Source of the DNA: Rathayibacter sp. SD072
GTDB taxonomy: Bacteria > Actinomycetota > Actinomycetes > Actinomycetales > Microbacteriaceae
Assembly (NCBI RefSeq): GCF_017355185.1
Contig: NZ_JADILJ010000002.1
Span: 62,001 to 126,000 of the forward strand
Reading direction: 5' to 3'
DNA length: 64,000 nt
Shown here: positions 52,201-64,000 of the stretch, in pieces
How positions within the stretch are numbered: position 1 is the first letter of the stretch
How the letters are laid out: each line of letters begins with the position of its first letter
The notes under the pieces: model-generated
What the model was told of the DNA's origin: nothing
Seen by the model: the letters and a program-made list of their open reading frames with translations, nothing else
Databases searched by the model: none
Translations under genes and position numbers: made by a program

Positions 52201-52304
52201 CCGATCGGAGTGAGCGGCCCGGCGACGGCCTCGGGCCGCTGCTCCGAGCCGCTGAGCTCGCCGAGACGGGCGCGCCAGGCGGACGGGAGCGGTTCGGGAG
52301 GCAC
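49284..52304 (-). CDS. SNF2-family DEAD/DEAH-box helicase
   Basis: The 1006-residue protein has a long N-terminal region, which in bacterial SNF2 proteins often carries a SWIM or SNF2-associated domain; no clear SWIM CxCx(n)CxH motif is seen here. The two-lobed ATPase follows: Walker A DDMGLGKT near 545, DEAQFVKN near 645, then the second lobe with LVFSTFTSY, SLKAGGTGLTLT, and motif VI DRAHRIGQ near 945. Such proteins translocate on DNA and appear in repair, transcription recycling (RapA) or defence. The start is GTG 52304 with a GGGAG site; upstream codons belong to the neighbour. No defence partner genes adjoin it. Confidence 0.9.
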   Translation of the reverse strand: MPPEPLPSAWRARLGELSGSEQRPEAVAGPLTPIGLQFELRRLVRRADDPWRAPTSERVGPKDYDTAARDDHRLATRPVVPGRGGAWNRSTLTWKSLNFQTHRLSLDPAHQRWFAEFAALHRATRTVHLGQDPDWIHLDDYESPLLWRLLEQAPSLGIPLLAPDRRAVRLGPAAHVALLATDRSGALELRPVLRFGEEDRPLDEARPLARHGVYVVEGGDPSALLLAPAAAALEDEELRLLRHPEATSVPAEDVDEFLRDHLPALRGRVAVRPSGPGVAIDEPEPPRLVCAVSFEPRRAVRVGWRWRRSADRSSEIDGAGTGFLEAAILRRATAVLADAGSPLVPDLAAGVLLRGADAAVFVVEHLPRLEEVGGVRVEREGVPPDYRLLNGDLTLTVTAVDTADADWFDLAVIVRIGDVSVPFLPLFRALSAGGDRVRLVDHSYLSLAHPGLDRLRELLNRADQLDEWETGPRLGRHQTALWEELEELADESVASDAWRRVLQQALAAGVPADVAAPESLRAELRPYQQEGYSWLVHRRRHGLGGILADDMGLGKTLQALAMMLEAGEQARSAGERCAPFLVVAPTSVVPGWASEAARFAPGLRVHTVSSTRTGVSGVPDDADLVLTSYAVLRLAAQEWAARTWSALVLDEAQFVKNPASQTHRAARSLGAPTVLALTGTPLENSLDELWAILALTAPGLLPPLRRFQEEYTRPIQHADAPLGIASPDLSEGRTVSQEEGARRRLERLRRRVRPFLLRRTKEAVAPELPEKQEQTIEVTLAPAHRVLYDGYLQRERRKLLGLVEDLDRQRFTVFRSLTLLRMLALDASLVDSSYRHVPSAKLDALLEQLDDVLAEGRRALVFSTFTSYLERAAERLRARGVPFVQLDGSTRDRAGVVESFRSGDAPVFLISLKAGGTGLTLTEADHVFILDPWWNPAAEAQAVDRAHRIGQQRRVNVYRLVALDTIEEKIVRLKERKARLGAAVLDDGELFAQALTAEDLRELLAE

Positions 52305-52379
52305 GGCCCCATGCTCCCACGGCCCTCCGACACGCTCGCCGGTCCCCCGCAGGACGGCGGCGGCGAGGAGAATCGTCGC

Positions 52380-53261
52380 ATGACCACGAGCGACTCCCCC
52401 AGCCCCGTCCGCCTCGAGATCGGGAGCGACGAGCTCCGCGTCTCCGTCACCACGGCCGGAGCCGAGCTCACCTCGCTGCGCGACGCCGCCGGGCTCGAGT
52501 ACCTCTGGCAGGCGGGCCCGGAGTGGCGGCGGCACGCGCCCGTCCTGTTCCCGATCATCGGCCGCCTGCCCGACGACACCCTCCACCACGACGGCGTCTC
52601 CTACCCGATGGGTCAGCACGGCTTCGCCCGCGATCGGGTGTTCGAGCTCGCGGGCGGCTCGGGCGACGAGGCCGTGTTCCGACTGCGCAGTGACGCCGCG
52701 ACCCGCGAGGTCTTCCCGTTCGACTGGACTCTGCTCGTCGCCTACGCCGTCACCGGATCGACGCTGCGCATCACGCAGACCGTCGAGAACCGCGGAACCG
52801 GGCCGCTGGGCGCGTCAGTGGGCAACCACCCGGCGTTCGCGCTGCCGCTCCCGGGCGGGAGCGGCGAGCACCGCATCCGCTTCGCCGAGGAGGAGCCCGA
52901 GGGCTTCCGCCGCGCGCCGGGGAACCTGCTCGCGGACCCGCGCTTCCCCTCGCCGCTCGAGGACGGCGCTCTCGTCGTCGACGACGCCTGGTTCGAGCAG
53001 GACGCGGTGATCTTCGACACGCCGAAGCGCCGCGTGATGACCCTCGAGGCCGACGGAGCCCGCTCGATCACCGTCGACGCGGGTGACTTCGACGTCGTCG
53101 GCGTCTGGAAGCCGGTCGGCGCCCCGTTCGTCTGCATCGAGCCCTGGCGCAGCATCCCCACCCCGGCGGGCTGGGACGGCGACATCGTCGACAAGCCCGG
53201 GCAGTTCGTGCTGGCACCGGGCGAGCAGCGGGCCTTCTCCTACAGCATCGCGCTCAGCTGA
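52380..53261 (+). CDS. Aldose 1-epimerase family protein
   Basis: The 293-residue protein has the galactose mutarotase beta-sandwich fold: LTSLRDAAGLEYLWQ, then PVLFPIIGRLPDD, the MGQHGFARDRVFEL block with the catalytic-type His (near 79), a second His in VGNHPAFALPLP, and FVCIEPWRSIPTPAG with the conserved Glu. It fits the YeaD/LacX-like branch, which acts on sugars or hexose-6-phosphates; the exact substrate is unknown. The ATG has a GAGGAG site. Its last 22 bases overlap the end of the convergent ppx gene. Confidence 0.88.
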   Translation: MTTSDSPSPVRLEIGSDELRVSVTTAGAELTSLRDAAGLEYLWQAGPEWRRHAPVLFPIIGRLPDDTLHHDGVSYPMGQHGFARDRVFELAGGSGDEAVFRLRSDAATREVFPFDWTLLVAYAVTGSTLRITQTVENRGTGPLGASVGNHPAFALPLPGGSGEHRIRFAEEEPEGFRRAPGNLLADPRFPSPLEDGALVVDDAWFEQDAVIFDTPKRRVMTLEADGARSITVDAGDFDVVGVWKPVGAPFVCIEPWRSIPTPAGWDGDIVDKPGQFVLAPGEQRAFSYSIALS

Positions 53262-54208
53262 AGGTCCTCGCGCTGCAGCTGCGCGTCGAGGAGCTCGAAA
53301 CGGCGGATGATCAGCCCCTCGCGGGTGGCCCACGGGCAGATCACGAGCTTCTCGACGCCGAGCGCGTCCATGGCGGCCTCGGCCACCAGGGCGCCGGCGA
53401 GCAACTGCGGCGCGCGGAGGGAGGAGACCCCGGGCAGCGCGGAGCGGTCGGCCGCGCTGATCGCCGCCAGTCGCGAGCTCCAGAGCCGCAGGTCGACGAG
53501 GTGCAGCTCGCGGCGCACCAGGGGGCCCGCGGCGCTCGGAGCGGCGCCGGTGATGCGCGCGAGCGAGCGGAACGTCTTCGACGTGCCGGCCACCAGATCG
53601 GGACGGCCCAGCGCGAGGAACGCGCGGGCGGGGTCGGCGAGCAGATCACGGGCGTGCCGTCGTGCGGCCTTGACGCTCACGGCCGACGGAGGGTCGCCCT
53701 GCAGCAGGTCGCGCGTCACGCGTCCCGCGCCCAGCGGCACCGAGACGGCCAGCTCCGGCACCTCGTCCACGCCCATCGACAGCTCGAACGAGCCGCCGCC
53801 GATGTCGAGATCGAGGATCGAGCCGGCGCCCCAGCCGAACCAGCGTCGAACGGCCAGGAAGGTGGCGGATGCCTCCGCTTCTCCGCCGAGCTCCTGGAGG
53901 TGCACGCCGGTCTCCTCGCGGACACGGGCGAGGACCTCCGCGCCGTTGCCCGCCTCGCGGATCGCCGAGGTCGCGAACGCGAGGACGTCCTCGGCGCGGT
54001 GCTCGCGAGCGACGTCGCGCGCCTCCGCGACGAACGAGATCAGCTCGCGCTGACCCTCTTCAGTGATGTCTCCTGCGGCGTCGAGGTAGGCGACCAGCGC
54101 GAGGCTGCGCTTGTGCGAGCGGTACGGGACGGGGCGGGCTCCGGGATGAGCGTCGACGAGGAGCAGGTGGACCGTGTTGGAGCCGATGTCGAGCACGCCG
54201 AGTCGCAT
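53240..54208 (-). CDS. ppx: Ppx/GppA family phosphatase
   Basis: The 322-residue protein is an exopolyphosphatase or pppGpp phosphatase of the actin/Hsp70 ATPase-like fold: DIGSNTVHLLL at 7-17, AFATSAIREAGNG around 77-89, and the phosphate-binding DLDIGGGSFEL at 133-143. It lacks the C-terminal HD domain of the long enterobacterial enzymes, as is usual in actinobacteria (Ppx1/2). It acts on polyphosphate or (p)ppGpp. The start is ATG 54208. Which activity applies cannot be told from sequence. Confidence 0.92.
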   Translation of the reverse strand: MRLGVLDIGSNTVHLLLVDAHPGARPVPYRSHKRSLALVAYLDAAGDITEEGQRELISFVAEARDVAREHRAEDVLAFATSAIREAGNGAEVLARVREETGVHLQELGGEAEASATFLAVRRWFGWGAGSILDLDIGGGSFELSMGVDEVPELAVSVPLGAGRVTRDLLQGDPPSAVSVKAARRHARDLLADPARAFLALGRPDLVAGTSKTFRSLARITGAAPSAAGPLVRRELHLVDLRLWSSRLAAISAADRSALPGVSSLRAPQLLAGALVAEAAMDALGVEKLVICPWATREGLIIRRFELLDAQLQREDLQLSAML

Positions 54209-54512
54209 GCGCCCACGGTAGCGCGGCGGCGACAGCGCTCCGGACACGCGGCCACGCCCCGGACGCCCGCCTGACGCGCCGGAGGGCCACGGCTGCCGCC
54301 GCTCTGCGACCGTTCGGCACCCACGGTGTCGTCCGCAACCGAGGTCGAGAGAGCCCGCGGGGTCCGTTGCGGCCTCGAGAGCCGTTCCCGCCCTCGGTCC
54401 CGAACGCGACGGAGCACGAGCGAGCAACGCCGACCCGCGCCCTCCCGCCTCCCTCGGGCGGAGCGGCCACCAGCACGCCCGCGCCAGCGGAATCCGACAC
54501 CCGGGCGGACGC

Positions 54513-54600
54513 GGGCCTCGATACGGCGCTGCGCGCCTCCTCGACCAGCAGAGGCACCGCGGACTCCGGGTCCAGGCGCCGCGCGCCTCCCGACCAGCCG
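54513..54600. repeat. Tandem imperfect palindromic repeats in the ppx-pyk gap
   Basis: The unit TCGATACGGCGCTGCGCGCC, followed by TCCTCGACCAGCA (54519-54550), is partly palindromic. A close second copy of its core follows at about 54574-54600 (GGCGCCGCGCGCCTCC-CGACCAGC). It resembles, from memory, a widespread interspersed repeat of Microbacteriaceae. The gap runs from 54209 to 54780; I see no convincing gene in it. The stretch 54209-54512 shows nothing I can name. Confidence 0.6.
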
Positions 54601-54652
54601 GGGTGGCGACCTCAGCTCCTGCTCCCGAAGTGCGGCGGACGACCGTCCTCGC

Positions 54653-54702
54653 CCCTCGCAGGGTCACCGGCGATCCGCGTGCGAGCGGATCGTCGTACCC
54701 GG
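54653..54702. repeat. Palindromic repeat element, copy B
   Basis: This is the partner of 17309-17362. Hairpin CCCT-CGC-AGGG (54653-54663), then inner stem CGATCCGC (54671-54678) with GCGGATCG (54685-54692), loop GTGCGA, and outer GGGT (54661-54664) with ACCC (54697-54700). Over 54661-54703, 35 of 43 bases equal copy A; six of the eight differences are three compensated base pairs. Confidence 0.75.
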
Positions 54703-54780
54703 AACGCGACCCGCTCCTCCCCCGGCGCCCATGCGCGGTAGCCGACCGCGCGACGATCGACGAGGAACGAGGAGAACGTC

Positions 54781-54813
54781 GAAGGGCCCGGTCGCGAAGC
54801 GACCGGGCCCTTC
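54781..54813 (-). terminator. Terminator after pyk
   Basis: A perfect 15-bp stem (54781-54795 with 54799-54813) and loop GAA begin seven bases past the pyk stop. Confidence 0.9.
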
Positions 54814-54819
54814 AGGAAC

Positions 54820-56265
54820 TCAGTGGTCCCAGTTCTCCACGGGCTCCACCGAGCTGGAGGAGCCGACGACGTGCACGCGCATGTCGTTCGTGGTGCCGGC
54901 GCGCCCGGGGGGCGATCCGGAGACGACGACGACCGTCTCGCCCGGCTTGGCGAGGCCCTTGTTGAGGAGCACGGCGTCGACCTGCGCGAACATCGCGTCG
55001 GTGTGGTTCACGCGCGGGGTCACGAAGGACTGGACGCCCCAGTTCAGCGCCATGCGGCGTCGCACCGCCGGCTCCGGCGTGAAGCCGATGATGGGGATGC
55101 CGTGGCGCAGGCGGGTCATGCGGCGCACGGAGTCGCCCGACTCGGTGAACACGCAGAGGAACTTCGCCTCGACGAACTCGGCGACCTCGGCGGCGGCCAG
55201 CGTGACGGATCCGCCCTGGGTGCGCGGCTTGCTGCCGAGCGGGGGGATCCGCTCCAGGCCGTGCTCCTCGGTCGACTCGACGATGCGCGCCATGGTCTGG
55301 ACGGTGACGACCGGCCAGGCTCCGACGCTGGTCTCGCCCGAGAGCATGACCGCGTCGGCACCGTCGAGGATCGCGTTCGCGACGTCCGAGGCCTCGGCGC
55401 GGGTGGGGCGCGGGCTCTCGATCATCGACTCGAGCATCTGGGTCGCGACGATGACCGGCTTGGCCCAGCGGCGCGCGAGCTCGACGGCGTGCTTCTGCAC
55501 GATCGGGACCGCCTCGAGGGGCAGCTCGACGCCCAGGTCGCCGCGCGCGACCATGATGCCGTCGAAGACGTCGATGATCTCCTGCAGGTTGTCGACCGCC
55601 TGCGGCTTCTCGATCTTGGCGATGACGGGAGCCTTGCGGCCCTCCTCCGCCATGATCTCGTGCACGCGGGTGATGTCGCTGGCGTTGCGGACGAAGGACA
55701 GCGCGATGATGTCGGCTCCCAGGCGGATCGCCCAGCGGAGGTCGTCCTCGTCCTTCTGCGACAGCGCGGGGACGTTCACCGCGACGCCGGGCAGGTTGAT
55801 GCCCTTGTTGTTCGAGACGTTGCCGGGGACGACGACCTCGGTGACGACGCGGGGGCCCTCGACGGCCGTGACGCGGACCGCGACCTTGCCGTCGTCGATG
55901 AGGAGCATGTCGCCCGGGTTCACGTCGTCGGGCAGGCCCTTGAACGTGGTGCCCGAGAGCTCCTTGGTGCCCACGACGTCCTCGGTCGTGATGGTGAAGA
56001 CGTCACCCTCGGCGAGGGCGTACGGGCCGCCCTCGAACTTGCCGAGGCGGATCTTCGGGCCCTGGAGGTCGACCAGGATCGCGACCGCGCGTCCGGCGTC
56101 GTCGGCCGCCTTGCGGACGATGCGGTAGATGCCCTCGTGGACGTCGTAGCTGCCGTGGCTGAGGTTCATGCGGGCCACGTCCACGCCGGCGTCGATGATC
56201 GCACGAATGGTCTCGTACGACGACGTTGCCGGGCCGAGGGTGGCGACGATTTTCGCTCGTCTCAT
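54820..56265 (-). CDS. pyk: Pyruvate kinase
   Basis: Pyruvate kinase makes ATP and pyruvate from phosphoenolpyruvate. The 481-residue protein opens MRRAKIVATLGPA, with the substrate loop ARMNLSHGS (about 32-40), the metal/catalytic region APVIAKIEKPQA, VARGDLGVELP, and KPVIVATQMLESM; the C-terminal domain follows. The start ATG 56265 gives the usual N terminus; a GGAG lies eleven bases upstream. It lies 94 bases after gltD. Allosteric effectors cannot be assigned by eye. Confidence 0.97.
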   Translation of the reverse strand: MRRAKIVATLGPATSSYETIRAIIDAGVDVARMNLSHGSYDVHEGIYRIVRKAADDAGRAVAILVDLQGPKIRLGKFEGGPYALAEGDVFTITTEDVVGTKELSGTTFKGLPDDVNPGDMLLIDDGKVAVRVTAVEGPRVVTEVVVPGNVSNNKGINLPGVAVNVPALSQKDEDDLRWAIRLGADIIALSFVRNASDITRVHEIMAEEGRKAPVIAKIEKPQAVDNLQEIIDVFDGIMVARGDLGVELPLEAVPIVQKHAVELARRWAKPVIVATQMLESMIESPRPTRAEASDVANAILDGADAVMLSGETSVGAWPVVTVQTMARIVESTEEHGLERIPPLGSKPRTQGGSVTLAAAEVAEFVEAKFLCVFTESGDSVRRMTRLRHGIPIIGFTPEPAVRRRMALNWGVQSFVTPRVNHTDAMFAQVDAVLLNKGLAKPGETVVVVSGSPPGRAGTTNDMRVHVVGSSSSVEPVENWDH

Positions 56266-56359
56266 TGAGGGGGTGCTCCGTTGTTCTGCGCCCGGAGGCG
56301 CGTCGTTAGCGGGGAGGGTGAGCAGGGATTGCCAGCGCGAGACTATCGCCTCGGCGCGA

Positions 56360-57809
56360 CTAGAGGGTGAAGCCGCGGTCGTTCGGGCCGACGGGCGCGG
56401 GGAGCTGCGTGGTGCCCTCGAGGTAGCGGTCGACCTCGGCCGCGACGGAGCGGCCCTCGGCGATCGCCCACACGATGAGGGACTGGCCGCGGCCCGCGTC
56501 TCCGGCGACGAACACGCCGGGGGCGGTCGTCTCGAAGTTGGCGCCGCGGTCGACGTTGCCGCGGTCCGTGAACGGCACGGCGAGCTGACCTGCCAGGCGG
56601 TCCGACTCCGGGCCGGTGAAGCCCAGGGCCAGCAGGACCAGGTCGGCCGGGATCTCGCGCTCGGTGCCGCTCTTGGGGACGCGGCGCCCGTCGAGGTACT
56701 CGGTCTCGGCGACGCGCACCGCGCGCACCTCGCCGACCTCGTTCGAGAGGAACTCCACGGTGGAGGCCAGGAACATCCGCTCGCCGCCCTCCTCGTGGGC
56801 GCTCGAGACCTCGAACACGGTCGGGTCCATCGGCCAGGGCTGGCTGTCCGGTCGCTCCGACGGCGGCTGCTTGCCGATCGCCAGGTTGGTGACGGACGCG
56901 GCCTTCTGGCGGTGCGCGGTGCCGATGCAGTCGGCTCCGGTGTCGCCGCCGCCGAGGACCACGACGTGCTTGCCCTCCGCGCTGATCTGCTCGAAGACGG
57001 TGTCGCCCGCGAGCACGCGGTTGGACTGCACGAGGTACTCCATGGCGAAGTGCACGCCCGAGAGGTCGCGGCCCGGGATCGGCAGGTCGCGCGGCACGAG
57101 GGCACCGGTCGCGACCACGACTGCGTCGTAACGCGCGCGGAGATCGTCCCAGGTGATGTCCTGACCGATGTCGACGCCCGCGCGGAAGCGGGTGCCCTCG
57201 GCCTTCATCTGGTTCAGCCGCAGCTCGAGGTGCTTCTTCTCCATCTTGAAGTCCGGGATGCCGTAGCGCAGGAGTCCGCCGATGCGGTCGTCGCGCTCGT
57301 ACACGGCGACGGTGTGGCCCGCGCGGGTCAGCTGCTGAGCAGCGGCGAGGCCGGCGGGGCCGGAACCGACGACCGCGACGGTCTTGCCGGTGAGGCGCTC
57401 GGGCGGGTGCGGCTGCACCCAGTCGTTGCCGAAGGCCTGGTCGATGATCGAGACCTCGATCTGCTTGATCGTGACCGCGGGCTGGTTGATGCCGAGCACG
57501 CACGACGACTCGCACGGAGCCGGGCAGAGCCGGCCCGTGAACTCCGGGAAGTTGTTCGTCGCGTGCAGGCGCTCGATGGCCTGGCGGCCCTCGCCGCGCC
57601 ACATCAGGTCGTTCCACTCCGGGATCAGGTTCCCGAGCGGGCAGCCCTTGTGGCAGAACGGGATGCCGCAGTCCATGCAGCGTCCGGCCTGGCGTCGCAG
57701 CACGGCGGGATCGCCCTGCTCGTACACCTCTTTCCAGTCCATCAGCCGCACGGACACCGGGCGCCGCTTGGGCAGCTCCCGGTCCTGCACCTTCAGGAAC
57801 CCCTTGGGA

Positions 57810-57817
<8 letters not shown>
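56360..57817 (-). CDS. gltD: Glutamate synthase (NADPH) small subunit
   Basis: GltD passes electrons from NADPH to the large subunit. The 485-residue protein has N-terminal [4Fe-4S] cysteines C47, C50, C55, C59 and C98, C102, C106, an FAD site [12 protein letters not shown] (149-160), an NADPH site around [13 protein letters not shown], and a C-terminal [17 protein letters not shown] region. It starts at GTG 57817 with a GGAGGTG site, overlapping the gltB stop by eight bases. It forms the gltBD operon with gltB. Confidence 0.97.
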
Positions 57818-62405
<4,588 letters not shown>

Positions 62406-62476
62406 GTCAGGAACCGTCCTCACGAGAGTTGTGGCGGATGGGGACGTCGCTGGCCCGCAGGGTGGTGATGGAGGGT

Positions 62477-62544
62477 CGGCTCCCCGATCGGGAGGGCCGT
62501 GTCGTGGGGGTCACGCGCCGTCGGCGTGACCGCACGGACGACAC
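62477..62544 (-). promoter_or_regulatory. Structured leader before gltB
   Basis: Two hairpins stand in the 226-base lgt-gltB gap: CTCCC/GGGAG (62480-62494) and a nested one with outer GTGTCGT (62499-62505) and ACGACAC (62538-62544) around inner GTCACGC (62510-62516) and GCGTGAC (62524-62530). They would be 72 to 140 bases before the gltB start and could be a leader structure or part of a terminator. Confidence 0.45.
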
Positions 62545-62606
62545 GCGGCAGCGCTTGTGGCTGAGCCGTGGAGTGCGATCGTGCGGTTGTCGGGCACCGG
62601 ATCATC

Positions 62607-62627
62607 GGCCGCGGGAGTCCCGCGGCC
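62607..62627 (-). terminator. Terminator after lgt
   Basis: A nine-bp stem with a three-base loop (GGCCGCGGG / CCCGCGGCC, 62607-62615 with 62619-62627) begins five bases past the lgt stop. Confidence 0.7.
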
Positions 62628-62631
62628 TCCG

Positions 62632-63603
62632 TCAGGTGCGGGAGACCGTCGGCTTCTCGGCGCCGGCGCCGGAAGCAGCAGTGGTGGGTGCGTGCGAGTC
62701 GGACTCGACGTCCTCGAATTCTACCGCAGCCTCGGCCGGCTTCCACTCCTTGCCGGGGCGGTAGGCGGACGGTTCCGCGCCGGTGTGCTCGCGCTTCTGC
62801 ACGATCACGAGGACGAGGCCGATCACGACGGCGAGCAGCGCGGCCCAGACGTTCGTCCGGATGCCCCAGAAGACCTCGCTCGGGTCGACGCGGATCGACT
62901 CGAACCAGACGCGGCCGACGCCGTACCAGATGAGGTAGGCGGCGAAGACGGTGCCCCACTGCAGCTTCAGGCGGCGCTCGAGCAGCAGGATCACCGCGAT
63001 GCCGACGACGTTCCAGAGGATCTCGTAGAGGAAGGTCGGGTGGAACAGCGTGCCCTCGGGCAGCCCGACCGGGTACGCGGGGTTCGAGGTCGGGACCTCG
63101 AGGCCCCAGGGCAGCGTCGTGGGCAGTCCGTAGAGCTCCACGTTGAACCAGTTGCCGAGGCGGCCGAGGGCCTGGGCGGCGAGCATGCCGGGCGCGAGCG
63201 CGTCCGCGAAGGTCCAGAAGCGGACCCCGGTCCACCGGCAGCCGATCCAGGCGCCGACGGCACCGCCGATCAGCCCGCCGAAGATGGCGTTTCCGCCCTC
63301 CCAGATGTAGAGCGTGCGCAGCAGATCCGCGCCGTCGTAGAAGTAGTCGCCCGGGTGGGTGAGCACGTGGTAGATCCGCGCCCCCACGATGCCCAGCGGG
63401 ACCGCCCAGATGATGATGTCGAGCACGACCCACGGCTCGGCGCCGCGGCGCTTCAGTCGTGCGTTCGTCATGATCGTCGCGACGACGATGCCGGCGAGGA
63501 TGCACAGCGCGTAGGTGTGGATCGAGAAGGTCCGGTCGAAGAGCGTGAAGTCGTACTGACTCCACGCCTCGGGCGGGCTCGGGATGCTCAGCGGTACGGA
63601 CAC
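62632..63603 (-). CDS. lgt: Prolipoprotein diacylglyceryl transferase
   Basis: Lgt attaches diacylglycerol to the lipobox cysteine of prolipoproteins at the membrane. The 323-residue protein has seven predicted helices, the conserved HVLTHPG-type region with H79, and the family signature GRLGNWFNVELYG at 147-159, then YGVGRVWFESIR near 241. The last 50 residues are a charged, low-complexity cytoplasmic tail, longer than in E. coli Lgt but common in actinobacteria. It starts at GTG 63603 and lies 85 bases after trpA. Confidence 0.96.
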   Translation of the reverse strand: MSVPLSIPSPPEAWSQYDFTLFDRTFSIHTYALCILAGIVVATIMTNARLKRRGAEPWVVLDIIIWAVPLGIVGARIYHVLTHPGDYFYDGADLLRTLYIWEGGNAIFGGLIGGAVGAWIGCRWTGVRFWTFADALAPGMLAAQALGRLGNWFNVELYGLPTTLPWGLEVPTSNPAYPVGLPEGTLFHPTFLYEILWNVVGIAVILLLERRLKLQWGTVFAAYLIWYGVGRVWFESIRVDPSEVFWGIRTNVWAALLAVVIGLVLVIVQKREHTGAEPSAYRPGKEWKPAEAAVEFEDVESDSHAPTTAASGAGAEKPTVSRT

Positions 63604-63688
63604 CGGTACGTCGACCTTTCGAACGGAGGGGTTCCCCGGGCACGACGACGTCGCGCCCCGACGGGCACTGCGATTGTAGTGGGAGCCG

Positions 63689-64000
63689 TCAGGCGCGCAG
63701 GCGCGTGCCGTCGGCCAGACCGCGTGCCGTCTCTGCCACGGCGTCGACTCCTCCGGACGCGAGAGCGCGCACCAGGGCGGAGCCGACGATGGCGCCGTCG
63801 GCGTAGGCGAGGATCTCGGCGACCTGCTCCCCCGTCGAGATGCCCAGGCCGACGCAGGCGCTCTCGGACCCGGCGGAGCGGAGGCGGTCGACGAGCGTCC
63901 GAGCGGCGGTGTCGACGTCGGTGCGCGCTCCCGTGATGCCCATGGTGGACACCGCGTAGACGAAGCCCCGGCTCGAGGAGACGGCCTGGCGCAGGCGCTC
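63689..64000 (-). CDS. trpA: Tryptophan synthase alpha chain, C-terminal fragment
   Basis: The last 103 codons are present; the gene continues past base 64000. Tryptophan synthase alpha makes indole from indole-3-glycerol phosphate. Seen are GFVYAVSTMGITGAR, then VGLGISTGEQVAEILAYADGAIVGSALVRAL, the phosphate-binding end of the TIM barrel. The trpA-lgt order is frequent in actinobacteria. Confidence 0.93.
   Translation of the reverse strand, partial: ERLRQAVSSSRGFVYAVSTMGITGARTDVDTAARTLVDRLRSAGSESACVGLGISTGEQVAEILAYADGAIVGSALVRALASGGVDAVAETARGLADGTRLRA

Noticed and set aside
49284-52304. SNF2 helicase as part of a DISARM-like or other defence island
   Set aside because: Its neighbours are a sugar epimerase, a phosphatase and an MpaB oxygenase. 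No methyltransferase, nuclease or PLD partner is near.
48135-53261. A 1708-codon plus-strand open frame
   Set aside because: Only its last 293 codons are a real gene (aldose epimerase family). The rest runs antisense to TetR, MpaB and SNF2 genes.
54367-54741. A 124-codon frame in the ppx-pyk gap
   Set aside because: The peptide is Pro/Arg/Ser-rich without structure or family match, has no ribosome binding site, and crosses the palindromic repeats.

Overview
The window is very GC-rich and almost completely coding. It carries actinobacterial marker genes (RbpA, WhiA, OpcA, a CarD-family regulator, an ANTAR response regulator, the tkt-tal-pgi-zwf-opcA-pgl cluster, and a Suf operon with a Rieske ferredoxin). 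Gene order, protein style and short palindromic repeats point to a chromosomal segment of Microbacteriaceae, near Rathayibacter, Clavibacter or Curtobacterium. The genus is an inference from recall, not a search result. I see no insertion sequence, prophage, CRISPR array or rRNA operon.

Region by region. 0-0.9 kb: the 5' tip of an ABC-F gene (minus) and divergent bioY. 0.9-5.1 kb: minus-strand Fe-S assembly operon sufB-sufD-Rieske-sufC-DUF59. 5.1-7.5 kb: haem A synthesis (ctaB-ctaA). 7.9-16.2 kb: plus-strand pentose-phosphate cluster. 16.3-20.5 kb: minus-strand secG-rbpA, then gap-pgk-tpiA, with a hairpin-rich island between tpiA and secG. 20.6-30.4 kb: sodA, whiA, rapZ, uvrC, uvrA, uvrB. 30.5-37.3 kb: coaE, rpsA, a DUF885 metalloprotein and polA. 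37.4-46.4 kb: mixed accessory and housekeeping genes (thioesterase, PdxH-like oxidase, PdtaR-type regulator, tRNA-Leu, acetyltransferase, a metY-monooxygenase sulfur pair, ABC1 kinase, DUF427, a solitary DarT-like ADP-ribosyltransferase). 46.5-49.2 kb: an adenylate kinase, and an MpaB-like oxygenase followed by a TetR-CarD pair. 49.3-54.2 kb: SNF2 helicase, aldose 1-epimerase, Ppx/GppA. 54.2-64 kb: a repeat-bearing intergenic region, pyk, gltBD, lgt and the 3' end of trpA.

The core of the window is central carbon metabolism: lower glycolysis (gap, pgk, tpiA, pyk), the oxidative and non-oxidative pentose-phosphate routes, and glutamate synthase consuming the resulting NADPH. Strong intrinsic terminators separate most units. 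Several are near-perfect palindromes of more than 20 bp placed between convergent genes.

Most worth a second look: (i) two copies, 37 kb apart, of a roughly 43-base palindromic element whose differences are mostly compensatory within the stems, next to the terminators of tpiA and pyk; (ii) a DarT-like toxin-family gene with a Cys/His N-terminal cluster and no DarG antitoxin; (iii) a CarD-family RNA polymerase regulator translationally coupled to a TetR repressor; (iv) structured leaders before gltB and metY, and an apparently leaderless uvrA mRNA with a palindrome over its start. I found no clear multi-gene novel system. These are the best candidates.
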